64,000 nucleotides of DNA, from NCBI RefSeq assembly GCF_004340205.1, contig NZ_SLWB01000003.1, forward strand, positions 124,001 through 188,000, written 5' to 3'. Position 1 is the stretch's first letter. Each line of letters opens with the position of its first letter. Position numbers and translations under genes: made by a program. The notes under the pieces were generated by a model. It searched no databases. It was not told the origin of the DNA and was given only the letters and a program-made list of their open reading frames with translations. This document shows, piece by piece, positions 1 through 7,909 of this stretch. Origin of the DNA: Acetobacteroides hydrogenigenes (GTDB lineage: Bacteria > Bacteroidota > Bacteroidia > Bacteroidales > ZOR0009).

Positions 1-243
1 CACGAGGCAACCTTCACCGAGGAACTTAAGAAGATGGCTGCCCAAACCGGACATTCTACGGCAAAGCAGGCGGGTAAGATTGCCCGACTGGCAAATGCTA
101 AAAAGCTCATAGTTGGCCATTTCTCTTCCAGATATAAGGATTATTCGGTATTTTTGCGCGAGGCTAAAGAAGAGTTCGATAATGTCGAACTGGCAAAGGA
201 AGGCTCAACCTTTTCTATTGAACTGAAACGATTTAAGGATTAA
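1..243 (+). CDS. rnz: Ribonuclease Z, C-terminal part (gene cut by window edge)
   Basis: The frame is open from base 1 and ends at the stop at 241-243, giving 80 C-terminal residues. They match the end of RNase Z (tRNA 3' endonuclease, metallo-beta-lactamase fold): HEATF at residues 1-5, GHSTAKQAG at about 20-28, and a late GHFSSRY motif that carries a metal-binding histidine (about residue 39). RNase Z trims the 3' trailer of tRNA precursors that lack an encoded CCA. The single tRNA gene in this window has no encoded CCA, which fits. The true start lies upstream of the window. guaA begins 14 bases downstream on the same strand, so the two are probably co-transcribed. Confidence 0.88.
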   Translation, partial: HEATFTEELKKMAAQTGHSTAKQAGKIARLANAKKLIVGHFSSRYKDYSVFLREAKEEFDNVELAKEGSTFSIELKRFKD

Positions 244-257
244 GCATCCACACTAAT

Positions 258-1787
258 ATGCAAGAGAAAATTTTAATTCTTGATTTTGGATCGCAGTACA
301 CCCAGCTTATTGCACGTCGCGTGCGCGAGCTCAACGTTTACTGCGAAATCCATCCTTACAACCACTTTCCTGCGCTCGATTCGTCGGTAAAGGGGGTGAT
401 TCTGTCGGGAAGCCCATTCTCGGTGCGCGATAAAGATGCGCCAGTGCCCGATTTGGAAACCATAAAAGGTAAGGTGCCGCTTCTGGGCGTTTGCTACGGA
501 GCGCAGTTCCTATCGCACTACTACGGTGGCGAGGTTAAGGCTTCGAACAGCCGCGAGTATGGACGTGCTAAGCTTACCCATGTGGTTGATGACGATCCTC
601 TTTTCCATACCATCAGCCACCAATCGCAGGTGTGGATGTCGCATGGCGATACCATCGTATCGATACCTGATAGCTACAGCATTGTTGCCAGCACTCACGA
701 TGTGAAGGTTGCTGGGTACAAGATTGCTGATGAGCAAACTTGGGGTATCCAGTTCCACCCCGAGGTGTACCATAGCACCGAAGGCTTACAGCTACTCAAG
801 AACTTTGTGGCTGGTATCTGCGGCTGCTCTATGGATTGGACTCCTGCTTCGTACGTTGAAACAACGGTAAACTCGCTTCGCGAGCAGCTGGGTAACGATA
901 AGGTTATCCTTGCGCTTTCGGGTGGGGTAGATTCTACCGTTGCCGGCGTTCTTCTTCAAAAGGCTATTGGCGATAACCTCACCTGTATCTTTGTTGATAA
1001 CGGTTTGCTCCGTAAGGATGAGTTTAATAACGTAATGGAGGCCTACAAGATTCTTGGGCTTAACGTTATTGGTGTTGATGCTCGCCACAAGTTCTGGAAC
1101 GACCTTAAGGGCGAAACCGATCCCGAAGGAAAGCGTAAGATTATTGGTCGCGACTTCATCGAGGTGTTCGATGTAGAGGCGCACAAAATACAAGATGTAA
1201 AGTGGCTGGCTCAGGGCACCATCTACCCCGACGTTATCGAGTCGGTGTCGGTAAATGGCCCATCGGCTACCATTAAGTCGCACCACAACGTGGGTGGACT
1301 ACCCGAGAAGATGAACCTTAAGGTGGTTGAGCCGCTTCGCCTTCTATTTAAGGACGAGGTTCGCCGCGTAGGCCGTCAGCTGGAGATTCCTGCCATGTTC
1401 CTCGATCGCCATCCTTTTCCAGGTCCAGGCCTTGGAATTCGTATTCTTGGCGAAGTTACCGAAGAGAAGGTTGCCCTACTTCAGGAGGCTGACCACATCT
1501 TTATCCAAGGATTGCGCGACGCCGATCTTTACAAGGATGTTTGGCAGGCTGGCGTAATGCTGCTTCCCGTTCAATCGGTAGGGGTAATGGGCGACGAGCG
1601 TACCTACGAGTACGTGGTAGCGCTTCGTGCGGTAACATCAACCGACGGTATGACTGCCGACTGGGCTCACCTTCCATACGAGTTCCTTGCCAAGGTATCC
1701 AACGATATCATCAACAAGGTGCGTGGGATTAACCGCGTAGTGTACGATATCAGCTCGAAACCACCAGCAACTATCGAGTGGGAGTAA
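258..1787 (+). CDS. guaA: GMP synthase (glutamine-hydrolysing)
   Basis: A 509-residue protein of normal length that converts XMP to GMP using ATP and glutamine, the last step of guanine nucleotide synthesis. The class I glutamine amidotransferase domain is at about 1-190, with nucleophile C79 in VCYGAQ and the H167/E169 pair in FHPEV. The ATP pyrophosphatase domain follows, with the P-loop SGGVDS at 221-226. The dimerisation domain ends in the typical KPPATIEWE. The ATG at 258 is 14 bases after the rnz stop. A hairpin at 1845-1874 followed by a T-rich run probably ends the transcript. Confidence 0.97.
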   Translation: MQEKILILDFGSQYTQLIARRVRELNVYCEIHPYNHFPALDSSVKGVILSGSPFSVRDKDAPVPDLETIKGKVPLLGVCYGAQFLSHYYGGEVKASNSREYGRAKLTHVVDDDPLFHTISHQSQVWMSHGDTIVSIPDSYSIVASTHDVKVAGYKIADEQTWGIQFHPEVYHSTEGLQLLKNFVAGICGCSMDWTPASYVETTVNSLREQLGNDKVILALSGGVDSTVAGVLLQKAIGDNLTCIFVDNGLLRKDEFNNVMEAYKILGLNVIGVDARHKFWNDLKGETDPEGKRKIIGRDFIEVFDVEAHKIQDVKWLAQGTIYPDVIESVSVNGPSATIKSHHNVGGLPEKMNLKVVEPLRLLFKDEVRRVGRQLEIPAMFLDRHPFPGPGLGIRILGEVTEEKVALLQEADHIFIQGLRDADLYKDVWQAGVMLLPVQSVGVMGDERTYEYVVALRAVTSTDGMTADWAHLPYEFLAKVSNDIINKVRGINRVVYDISSKPPATIEWE

Positions 1788-1797
1788 GGAAAAGATA

Positions 1798-1880
1798 TTA
1801 GACGCTAGATGTTAGATTTTAGATTCTGGCGTTAGAACAAATAGAAAGGTCGCCTCGGTTTCGGGGTGACCTTTTATTTT
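1798..1880 (+). repeat. Dispersed repeat copy A, ending in a terminator hairpin
   Basis: The 307-base gap after guaA starts with an element built of short TTAGA-type words (GACGCTAGATGTTAGA, then GGCGTTAGAA). It ends in the hairpin AAGGTCGCC...GGTGACCTT (1845-1874) and a T-rich tail. A second copy lies just after the pit gene (3533-3624), and the hairpin part alone recurs at 5100-5129. Here the T-rich tail makes it a plausible Rho-independent terminator for guaA. The rest of the gap (about 1881-2060) shows no gene. Confidence 0.7.
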
Positions 1881-2067
1881 TGCTGTCTTGTTTGACGAAG
1901 GCAAATGCTTGCCTGTTATTTCTGTTATTTCCCATTTTGCGGCACCTGCCTATCGGTGATTGACAGTATCAATTTTTGTGCGCTCTAAGACTCTAGGTGC
2001 TTCTTAAACTTAACGTTATCTTAATATACTGAAAAAGCTGCCTTAACTTTCCTCATCTCCGATTTGG

Positions 2068-2075
2068 TACCTTTG
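2068..2075 (+). promoter_or_regulatory. Bacteroidota -7 promoter element for the PiT gene
   Basis: TACCTTTG fits TAnnTTTG and lies 19 bases before the ATG at 2095. No clear TTG is seen at the -33 position. The sequence just upstream (about 2005-2050) is rich in TTAAC/TTAAT words that could be regulator sites; this is a guess. Confidence 0.6.
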
Positions 2076-2094
2076 CAACCTAAAATTTAAAATT

Positions 2095-3510
2095 ATGTTT
2101 GGACTGAGTGATGGCATGACCGTCCTGCTTGTAGTAAGCATTATAGCAGCTTTGGCCTTTGAGTTCATCAACGGCTTTCACGATACCGCTAATGCGGTGG
2201 CTACGGTTATTTACACCAAATCGTTGAAGCCTCGTACTGCCGTTATTTGGTCGGGGATTTGGAATTTCTTAGGCGTATACTTTGGCGGCCTAGCGGTGGC
2301 CATGGCTATCATTAACCTGCTCCCCCTCGAGATGCTCGTGGATCAAAACTTGGCCCATAATATGGCGATGGTCTTTGCGCTTATACTGACCGCCATATTT
2401 TGGAATCTCGGAACTTGGTATTTTGGTATCCCCTGCTCGAGCTCGCACACGCTGCTCGGATCTATCTTTGGGGTGGGCATCGCCTTTATGTTCATCAACG
2501 TAGATGGCAATGTGGCCCTTAACTGGAAGAAGGTGGTTGATGCTGGTCTTGCGTTGCTGATCTCACCTTTGCTGGGTTTCGGGTTGGCCATGCTTATGAT
2601 GTTTATCTTTAAAAAAGTAGTTAAGAAAAAACGATTTTTTAGAGAGCCTGATCCTAATAAGAAACCTCCGTTCTGGATTCGTAGCATCCTGGTTCTTACC
2701 TGCACCAGCGTAAGCTACTTCCACGGCTCGAACGATGGACAGAAGGGTGTAGGGCTTATCATGATAATCCTTATCAGCTTGGCGCCAGCATATTTTGCCC
2801 TCGATAAATCCAAGAGCATAAGTAATATGTACGGTAACATCCATGCCATTGAGTCGTACACCAACAAGATGAATGTTAACGCTCTTAGCGCTGAGCATCA
2901 GAAGAAGCTAGCAGCTATTAAGCTTGAGGTGGCCGAAATTAAAGCTGAGATCGAAAAATCGGAGGTGAAGGATGAGATTAAGGCGGAAAACCGTTTAAAG
3001 GTTCGCAACGACATCGTGCTAATGAGCAAATCGTACGAAACCATCCTTAAGGCCAATAAGGATAATGCCGCAATTGGTTTAACGGAGCGCGAATATAAGG
3101 GGTTAACCAAGAATATAAAGGCGTTGAAGGAGTTTACCGAGTACGCCCCTTGGCCGGTAATACTAATGGTGTCGATGGCGCTAGGTTTGGGTACGATGAT
3201 CGGGTGGAAGCGTATTGTGGTGACCATCGGGGAGAAGATTGGCAAATCGCACCTTTCCTATGCTCAGGGTGCTAGTGCCGAGATCGTGGCATCCAGTACT
3301 ATTGGCCTATCCTCTGTGTTAGGGCTTCCGGTAAGTACCACCCATGTCCTCTCTTCGGGTATTGCGGGTACTATGGTTTCGCAGGGAGGCTTAAAGAATC
3401 TACAGCAAAAAACCATAAAGAACATCCTTATTGCTTGGGTGATAACCATCCCGGTTACCGTAATCCTTTCGTGTGGGATATTCTTAGGGCTGTACTACCT
3501 GTTGGGCTAG
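2095..3510 (+). CDS. PiT-family inorganic phosphate transporter
   Basis: A 471-residue multi-span membrane protein of the phosphate permease (PiT) family, which moves metal-phosphate or phosphate with a cation across the inner membrane. Two inverted family signatures are seen: GFHDTANAVAT near residues 28-38 in the first half and SVLGLPVSTTHV late in the second half, with FHGSNDGQKGVG in the middle. Between the halves there is a hydrophilic, helix-rich insert (about residues 255-345, many K/E) that looks like a cytoplasmic coiled-coil loop. It stands alone with its own promoter and gives the cell a low-affinity route besides the pst operon at 47,113-51,703. PhoU-like regulators often sit next to pit genes, but none does here. 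Confidence 0.9.
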   Translation: MFGLSDGMTVLLVVSIIAALAFEFINGFHDTANAVATVIYTKSLKPRTAVIWSGIWNFLGVYFGGLAVAMAIINLLPLEMLVDQNLAHNMAMVFALILTAIFWNLGTWYFGIPCSSSHTLLGSIFGVGIAFMFINVDGNVALNWKKVVDAGLALLISPLLGFGLAMLMMFIFKKVVKKKRFFREPDPNKKPPFWIRSILVLTCTSVSYFHGSNDGQKGVGLIMIILISLAPAYFALDKSKSISNMYGNIHAIESYTNKMNVNALSAEHQKKLAAIKLEVAEIKAEIEKSEVKDEIKAENRLKVRNDIVLMSKSYETILKANKDNAAIGLTEREYKGLTKNIKALKEFTEYAPWPVILMVSMALGLGTMIGWKRIVVTIGEKIGKSHLSYAQGASAEIVASSTIGLSSVLGLPVSTTHVLSSGIAGTMVSQGGLKNLQQKTIKNILIAWVITIPVTVILSCGIFLGLYYLLG

Positions 3511-3532
3511 GTAGAATGTGATGTTAGACGCT

Positions 3533-3624
3533 GGAAGTAAGACGCTAGACGTTAGATTTTAGATGTTAGACTTTGGCGTTAGAAAAATAGCAAGGTCGCC
3601 TCGGTTTTGGGGCGACCTTGCTAT
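3533..3624. repeat. Dispersed repeat copy B with a perfect 14-bp hairpin
   Basis: This is a second copy of the element at 1798-1880: the same TTAGACGCTAGA / GTTAGATTTTAGAT / GGCGTTAGAA words, then a hairpin with perfect 14-bp arms (3587-3600 and 3611-3624, ATAGCAAGGTCGCC and its complement). No T run follows, so it may fold in RNA without acting as a classic terminator. The two copies bracket the PiT gene in the same orientation. A separate inverted repeat, CGTATCACGA at 3670-3679 with its complement at 3717-3726, lies before the OsmC gene end. Confidence 0.65.
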
Positions 3625-3792
3625 TGTGCGTAAAGGCTATCTAAAAAGGGTATTACGTATTACGATATGCGTATCACGACAGGTTAGACCACATTGCAGT
3701 AGGCTTTGGTACCATTTCGTGATACGTTTTAGACATCCTATTATTCTAGGTCACATTTCACCGTGCCTAAATGAAATCCGAAACGCGGCATA

Positions 3793-4233
3793 CTAGCATT
3801 TCCCAAGCGCTAGCTTAACGTGCGTAGGGTTCTTCAGGTTGTCGCAAACAGGGCAGCGTTCGCCAATGGCCTCTAGCCATTTCTGAAGGGTTTCGGCATC
3901 GGCATCGCAGTCGGGGCGCATTTTTACGGTAATCTCCTTATATCCCGCACGGTCTTCGGTGGGCTGTCCAAAAAGCTTTTCAGGATTTAGCGTTCCGGCA
4001 ATATCGATGCTTACGCTGCGAAGCGTAAAGTTGAGCTCGCGGGCAACCACGTGCGCCATCACGTTAAGGCATCCGGCGAAAGCCGCCAGCACGTATTCTA
4101 CCGGATTGGCCGCAGAGTCGGAGCCTCCAAGGTCTTCTGGCTCGTCGATGGTGATCTGAAAGTTGCGAGCCTTTACAACGGTCTTGGTTGGTGTTTCGCT
4201 ATTCGCGCTTATTCTAAATCGTAAATCTGCCAT
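3793..4233 (-). CDS. OsmC family peroxide/stress protein
   Basis: A 146-residue OsmC/Ohr-fold protein. OsmC proteins are dimeric thiol peroxidases that reduce organic hydroperoxides. C55 in FAGCLNV fits the first redox cysteine; the second is expected near the C-terminus, where C127 and C130 lie in ERCPVC. The two closely spaced late cysteines differ from the single one usual in Ohr. The gene is divergent from the Crp/Fnr gene at 4376, with 142 bases between, so joint control is possible. The ATG at 4231-4233 sits 24 bases after a -7 element. Confidence 0.85.
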   Translation of the reverse strand: MADLRFRISANSETPTKTVVKARNFQITIDEPEDLGGSDSAANPVEYVLAAFAGCLNVMAHVVARELNFTLRSVSIDIAGTLNPEKLFGQPTEDRAGYKEITVKMRPDCDADAETLQKWLEAIGERCPVCDNLKNPTHVKLALGKC

Positions 4234-4257
4234 AACTTTTAGGTTTTGTTATACCGA

Positions 4258-4265
4258 CAAACCTA
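4258..4265 (-). promoter_or_regulatory. -7 promoter element for the OsmC gene
   Basis: On the minus strand this reads TAGGTTTG, matching TAnnTTTG, 24 bases before the start codon. It lies in the divergent gap shared with the Crp/Fnr regulator. Confidence 0.55.
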
Positions 4266-4375
4266 CATCCTTACCCGTAATCGTAAAAGAAAACAACGAA
4301 CCAGTTTTAAGCCGCCCGTGGTGTACTATTACAACGTTAAAGATGTAATTTTACGCTATTCCTAAAATCAGATAT

Positions 4376-5041
4376 ATGAACCCATGCAAGTGCGATGCCC
4401 AATACTGCTTCGATGCCCTTAGCGATAGGGAGCGCGATGTGCTATTCTCGAGCATCACCACCGTAAAGTACAAGAAGGGCGAGACCATCGTTAAGCAGGG
4501 CTTTGCCATGTCGAGCATCCTATTTCTCGAAAAGGGTATCGTAAAGCTAGACGTTGCTGCCGACAACCAGAATACTACCATCAGCATCGTATCCGCCAAG
4601 GCGTTTGTGGGGCTGATGTGCTCGTTTGTCGATCGTCAGGTGGATTTTTCGGTGGTTGCGCTGGTGGATTCGGAGGTTAGCCTTATCGATAAGAATATTG
4701 TGGATGGGCTAATCCGTACCAATGGCGAGTTTGCCAGCCGAATGGTGCACCTAATGTCGCTAATGACCAAGGATATGGTGGGCGAGCTCTCGCGAAAGAA
4801 CACCAAGAACTCGTTGGGCGCCATTGCGCTTACCCTGCTGGAGCTGATGAAGCACTTCGGAAGCACCCGGTATACCCTTCCGTTTACCAGAACCGAGCTG
4901 GCCGAGGTGGTGGGATTCTCGAAGGAGAGCGTAAACCTGTCGTTGGCATCGCTGAGCAAGGATGAGCTGATTGCCCTATCGGGTAAGCACGTCGAAATTG
5001 TGGACGAGGCGCGCTTGCGTACTATCGCGCAGCGGGGGTAG
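4376..5041 (+). CDS. Crp/Fnr family transcriptional regulator
   Basis: A 221-residue regulator. An N-terminal cyclic-nucleotide-binding-like beta-roll (about 15-130: KYKKGETIVKQG...ILFLEKGIVKL) is followed by a winged helix at about 145-215 with the recognition helix FTRTELAEVVGFSKESVNLSLASL. Cysteines near the N-terminus (C4, C6, C11) are too close together and too few to be sure of an Fnr-type iron-sulfur cluster. The ligand is unknown. It is divergent from an OsmC-type peroxidase, so a redox or stress role is a reasonable inference. It is followed by three hairpins in a row (5062-5171). Confidence 0.88.
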   Translation: MNPCKCDAQYCFDALSDRERDVLFSSITTVKYKKGETIVKQGFAMSSILFLEKGIVKLDVAADNQNTTISIVSAKAFVGLMCSFVDRQVDFSVVALVDSEVSLIDKNIVDGLIRTNGEFASRMVHLMSLMTKDMVGELSRKNTKNSLGAIALTLLELMKHFGSTRYTLPFTRTELAEVVGFSKESVNLSLASLSKDELIALSGKHVEIVDEARLRTIAQRG

Positions 5042-5061
5042 AACACCGTAGAATTGCATAG

Positions 5062-5089
5062 GTAGAGCCGCAATTAATAGCGGCTCTAC
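5062..5089. repeat. Perfect 10-bp hairpin after the Crp/Fnr gene
   Basis: GTAGAGCCGC at 5062-5071 pairs with GCGGCTCTAC at 5080-5089 over an 8-base AT loop. There is no T run. It is the first of three consecutive palindromes. Confidence 0.6.
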
Positions 5090-5099
5090 GACAAACCAA

Positions 5100-5129
5100 A
5101 AAGGTCGCCTCAGCTTCGGGGCGACCTTT
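5100..5129 (+). terminator. Hairpin of the AAGGTCGCC family (third copy)
   Basis: AAAGGTCGCC at 5100-5109 pairs with GGCGACCTTT at 5120-5129. It is the same stem as in the two dispersed repeats around the PiT gene, here without the TTAGA-rich part. It is a likely transcription end for the Crp/Fnr gene, although the T run is short. Confidence 0.55.
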
Positions 5130-5138
5130 GGTGCTTGT

Positions 5139-5171
5139 AGACCTGACAGGTTTTTAAAACCTGTCAGGTCT
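5139..5171. repeat. REP-like palindrome (AGACCTGACAGGTTTT)
   Basis: Perfect 16-bp arms (5139-5154 and 5156-5171) around a single central T. The AGACCTGACAGGTTTT word is, to my knowledge, a common intergenic REP-type palindrome in Bacteroidota and some cyanobacteria. No REP-associated transposase (RAYT) is in the window. Confidence 0.75.
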
Positions 5172-5259
5172 GGTTTGCGCAAAACGTTCTATTGCGGTTT
5201 AAAACGCGCCGAACTTTATGCTTTGATTTAGACTACGGAAAACTAGGGGTGTTTTTCCT

Positions 5260-5630
5260 CCCTGCTCAGTTTTGCGCTTAACTGCATTGAAGTTTTTCAC
5301 CCGGCGACCCGGTTATGCTCTCCGAAGCCTTCGTTTTGCTCCCAGCTTGGTTTTGGGCTTAACTGCATTGCGGTTTTCCTCCCAGCGGTTCTGTGGGCTT
5401 AACTCCGTCGTCGTTTTCTCCACAGCTCGGTTTTGGGCTTAACGCCGTCGTCGTTTTACTCCCAGCTCAGTTTTGGGCTTAACGCCGTCGTCGTTTTACT
5501 CCCAGCTTGGTTTTGCGTTAAACTTCGTCGTCGTTTTCCTCCCAGCGGTTCTGTGGGCTTAACTCCGTCGTCGTTTTCCTCCCAGCGGTTCTGTGGGCTA
5601 AACTCCGTTGAATTTTTTCTCCCGACATGG
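5260..5630. repeat. Degenerate tandem array, 40-bp unit, about 9 copies
   Basis: Units start at 5260, about 5300, 5341, 5381, 5421, 5461, 5501, 5541 and 5581 and follow the pattern CCCAGC-N4-TTTGGGCTTAAC, then GTCGTCGTTTT. From 5341 the period is exactly 40 bp; the first two copies are more diverged. There are no spacers, so it is not a CRISPR array. As 40 is not a multiple of three, the open frames that cross it on both strands are not likely genes. The 811-base gap 5042-5852 otherwise holds only hairpins and the GC-rich palindromes at about 5645-5740. Confidence 0.85.
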
Positions 5631-5644
5631 CTTTTATGAATAGC

Positions 5645-5740
5645 CTCGCCCTCGACTTCGCTCGGGCTGCAGCCGGTCTTCGAGCGGAGCCGAGAAGAAC
5701 GGCAAAAGAGAGTAGAGCGCTCTTCGAGCGAGAGTCGGGA
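5645..5740. repeat. GC-rich REP-like palindromes after the 40-bp array
   Basis: The stretch contains nested short inverted repeats such as CGCTC-TTC-GAGCG (about 5718-5730) and the word CTTCGAGCGGAGCCGAGAAG, of a type I recall from intergenic REP elements of Bacteroidota. The stems are imperfect. No protein is encoded. Confidence 0.5.
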
Positions 5741-5852
5741 ATACCTATTGGGGTGGTTCGTGTAGGCGTATCCTTTTCCTCTGTTAAACTTTAGGCTATT
5801 GCCTTGATATGTACGCATAAAGTTCAGTAAATTGGCGTATACTCAACACGTG

Positions 5853-6542
5853 ATGGCTATGAATAAGTATTTTGCAGAGTTTATTGGAACCTTTGTTCTC
5901 GTTCTTATTGGCTGCGGTAGTGCTGTCGTTGCAGGCTCGCAGATTGGGTTCTTGGGTATCTCTATGGCATTTGGGCTTGCCGTTTTGGTGATGGTGTACG
6001 CTATCGGTAACATCTCGGGTTGCCACATTAACCCAGCCATAACTATTTCGATGCTGGTAGCCGGTAAGATCTCGGGGAAGGATACTGTAGGCTACCTTAT
6101 AGCCCAATTTCTAGGAGGTATCGTAGGTGCGCTTATCCTATACTTAATAGCATCGGGCAAGGCCGACTACTCGTTGGCGGCAAACGGTCTGGGGCAAAAT
6201 GGCTACGGCGAGCTATCGCCCATGAAGTATGGCATAGGGGCAGCGTTCCTAGCCGAGGTGGTGCTTACCTTTATTTTCCTTATCGTGATTTTTGGTGCTA
6301 CTAGTCCCAAAGCACCCTCCGGGTTTGCAGGCATAGCCATTGGGTGGTCGCTGGCCATAATTCACATGGTAGGCATTCCTATTACAGGAACATCGGTGAA
6401 TCCTGCGCGTAGCTTTGGCCCTGCATTAATTGTAGGTGGAGAGGCGCTTAGCCAGGTATGGTTATTCCTTCTGGCTCCAATTATTGGCGGTATAGTTGCA
6501 GCATTGGTATGGAACTACATTATAAAACCCAAAGAAACGTAG
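5853..6542 (+). CDS. Aquaporin Z-like water channel
   Basis: A 229-residue major intrinsic protein with six membrane spans. Both half-helix motifs are intact: INPAIT in the first half and VNPARS in the second, the Arg being the selectivity-filter arginine. A histidine in IIHMVG matches the water-type filter and Tyr takes the usual Phe place, so water rather than glycerol is the probable substrate. The frame is open from a TTG at 5832, but the family alignment (MNKYFAEFIGTF) favours ATG 5853 or 5859. It stands alone between the repeat region and a strong terminator at 6562. Confidence 0.92.
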   Translation: MAMNKYFAEFIGTFVLVLIGCGSAVVAGSQIGFLGISMAFGLAVLVMVYAIGNISGCHINPAITISMLVAGKISGKDTVGYLIAQFLGGIVGALILYLIASGKADYSLAANGLGQNGYGELSPMKYGIGAAFLAEVVLTFIFLIVIFGATSPKAPSGFAGIAIGWSLAIIHMVGIPITGTSVNPARSFGPALIVGGEALSQVWLFLLAPIIGGIVAALVWNYIIKPKET

Positions 6543-6561
6543 CAATTGGGCTTTACGATAC

Positions 6562-6588
6562 AAGGGCAGCTGTAGCTGCCCTTTTTTG
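6562..6588 (+). terminator. Rho-independent terminator after the aquaporin
   Basis: AAGGGCAGCT (6562-6571) pairs with AGCTGCCCTT (6574-6583), followed by TTTT. A perfect stem and T run 20 bases after the stop. Confidence 0.9.
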
Positions 6589-6673
6589 AGCGAGGTTGTG
6601 CGTGCTCGGGTTTATACAAAAGCTCCGTCTCAAATTTCGCCTGATACAATTTCGCTTTTTTAGATGGCTTTGA

Positions 6674-6681
6674 TACCTTTG
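6674..6681 (+). promoter_or_regulatory. -7 promoter element for the YggS-type gene
   Basis: TACCTTTG matches TAnnTTTG and ends 20 bases before the ATG at 6702. This spacing supports that start. Confidence 0.65.
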
Positions 6682-6701
6682 GATTCAGAAAATGTAGAGT
6701 G

Positions 6702-7373
6702 ATGAGTATTGTAGAAAATTTACGCTTGGTACAAAACGAGATCCCAAGCCATGTAAAGCTGATTGCCGTATCGAAGACCAAGCCCAACGAGGCTATCATG
6801 GAGTGCTACGAGGCCGGACAGCGCGTTTTTGGCGAGAATAAGCCGCAGGAGCTAACCCAGAAGTGGAACGACCTGCCCAAGGATATCGAGTGGCACATGA
6901 TTGGCCACCTGCAAACCAACAAGGTGAAGTACATCGCGCCGTTTGTGTCGCTAATTCACTCGGTCGATTCGCCCAAGCTGCTGGCGGTAATCGACAAGGA
7001 GGCCGCCAAGAACAATCGCGTAATCGACTGCCTCTTCCAGATGCACATTGCCCAGGAGGAGACCAAGTTCGGCTTCGACTACGCCGAGCTGGCGGAGTTC
7101 CTCGATTCGGGCGCCATCGACGAATTCAAGAACGTTTGCATGGTGGGCGTTATGGGCATGGCCACCTTTACCGACGATGTGGAGCAGGTGCGCGGCGAGT
7201 TTCACGACCTAAAGGAAATCTTTATAAAGATAAAGCAGAAGTACTACGCCAGCGAGCCCTCGTTTAAGGAGGTGTCGATGGGCATGTCGGACGATTTCCG
7301 CATCGCCATCGAGGAGGGGAGCACTATGGTGCGCGTAGGCTCGGCAATCTTTGGCGAGAGGGTGTATTTATAG
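6702..7373 (+). CDS. YggS/PLPBP family pyridoxal-phosphate homeostasis protein
   Basis: A 223-residue single-domain TIM-barrel PLP-binding protein. The PLP lysine is K25 in AVSKTKP. Other family motifs are FGENKPQEL, WHMIGHLQTNK, LIHSVDS and the phosphate-binding end SMGMSDDF...GSTMVRVGSAIFGER. These proteins have no proven enzyme activity and keep free PLP and amino/keto-acid pools in balance. I start it at ATG 6702 rather than the GTG just before, because of the promoter spacing. It is monocistronic. Confidence 0.93.
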   Translation: MSIVENLRLVQNEIPSHVKLIAVSKTKPNEAIMECYEAGQRVFGENKPQELTQKWNDLPKDIEWHMIGHLQTNKVKYIAPFVSLIHSVDSPKLLAVIDKEAAKNNRVIDCLFQMHIAQEETKFGFDYAELAEFLDSGAIDEFKNVCMVGVMGMATFTDDVEQVRGEFHDLKEIFIKIKQKYYASEPSFKEVSMGMSDDFRIAIEEGSTMVRVGSAIFGERVYL

Positions 7374-7696
7374 ATGAATAAAATTGGAAATTAAAATTGA
7401 AGAACAACGAATAGTCGGTATAGATTGGTGAAAAGAGTTGTAAGGTTATTCCGTAAACACCATGGCGAAGCCATACCAAACAGGCACGAAATCTGTCCGA
7501 GTGAGCGGAGCATCTACAATTTTGATTAGCCGAAAAACCATCAACTAGCTGCAACGCACAAAATAGGGGTAGCGTTAAGCAGCGACCGAACGAGTTATTT
7601 CGTGCAGGATTTTTCTTTGTTTCGTTTCTTTTCATCCCTGAAAAGAAATGAAAATTGGAATTTACCACTTTCCAATTATTAGTCCTGACAGAAAAT

Positions 7697-7751
7697 GGGT
7701 TAGGGGTGGGTAATATGTCTTAACCCACCCCTAACCCCTCCCAAGGAGGGG
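7697..7751. repeat. Perfect 15-bp inverted repeat plus CCCCTCC/GGAGGGG stem
   Basis: GGGTTAGGGGTGGGT (7697-7711) is perfectly complementary to 7723-7737 over an 11-base loop. It overlaps a second stem, CCCCTCC at 7735-7741 with GGAGGGG at 7745-7751. Related CCCTCC/GGAGGG remnants occur at about 11750-11775 and 47895-47912. I see it as a REP-like element. The rest of the 536-base gap 7374-7909 shows no gene or clear promoter. Confidence 0.7.
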
Positions 7752-7909
7752 AAAAACAGTTTCAATCTTGCGCTGGTGTTTACTCTCAATCTTCTTTCAA
7801 AAATCATATTGGTTTACGGACTTTGGGTATAATGCTCCACCTTTAGGTGTATTCTTCCAAATGATTTTATATATTGGCTAATGTTTCAACATAACTAAAA
7901 TAACCTACC

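Noticed and set aside
792-1286. A 164-codon minus-strand frame inside guaA
   Set aside because: It is antisense to the highly conserved GMP synthase and has no promoter or family similarity that I can see.
5260-5630. CRISPR array
   Set aside because: The repeats are contiguous with no unique spacers, the units vary, and no cas gene is near. The same holds for the 21- and 42-bp arrays.
5433-5818. Open frames across the 40-bp array on both strands
   Set aside because: A 40-bp period changes frame each unit; the frames are chance consequences of repeats without stops.
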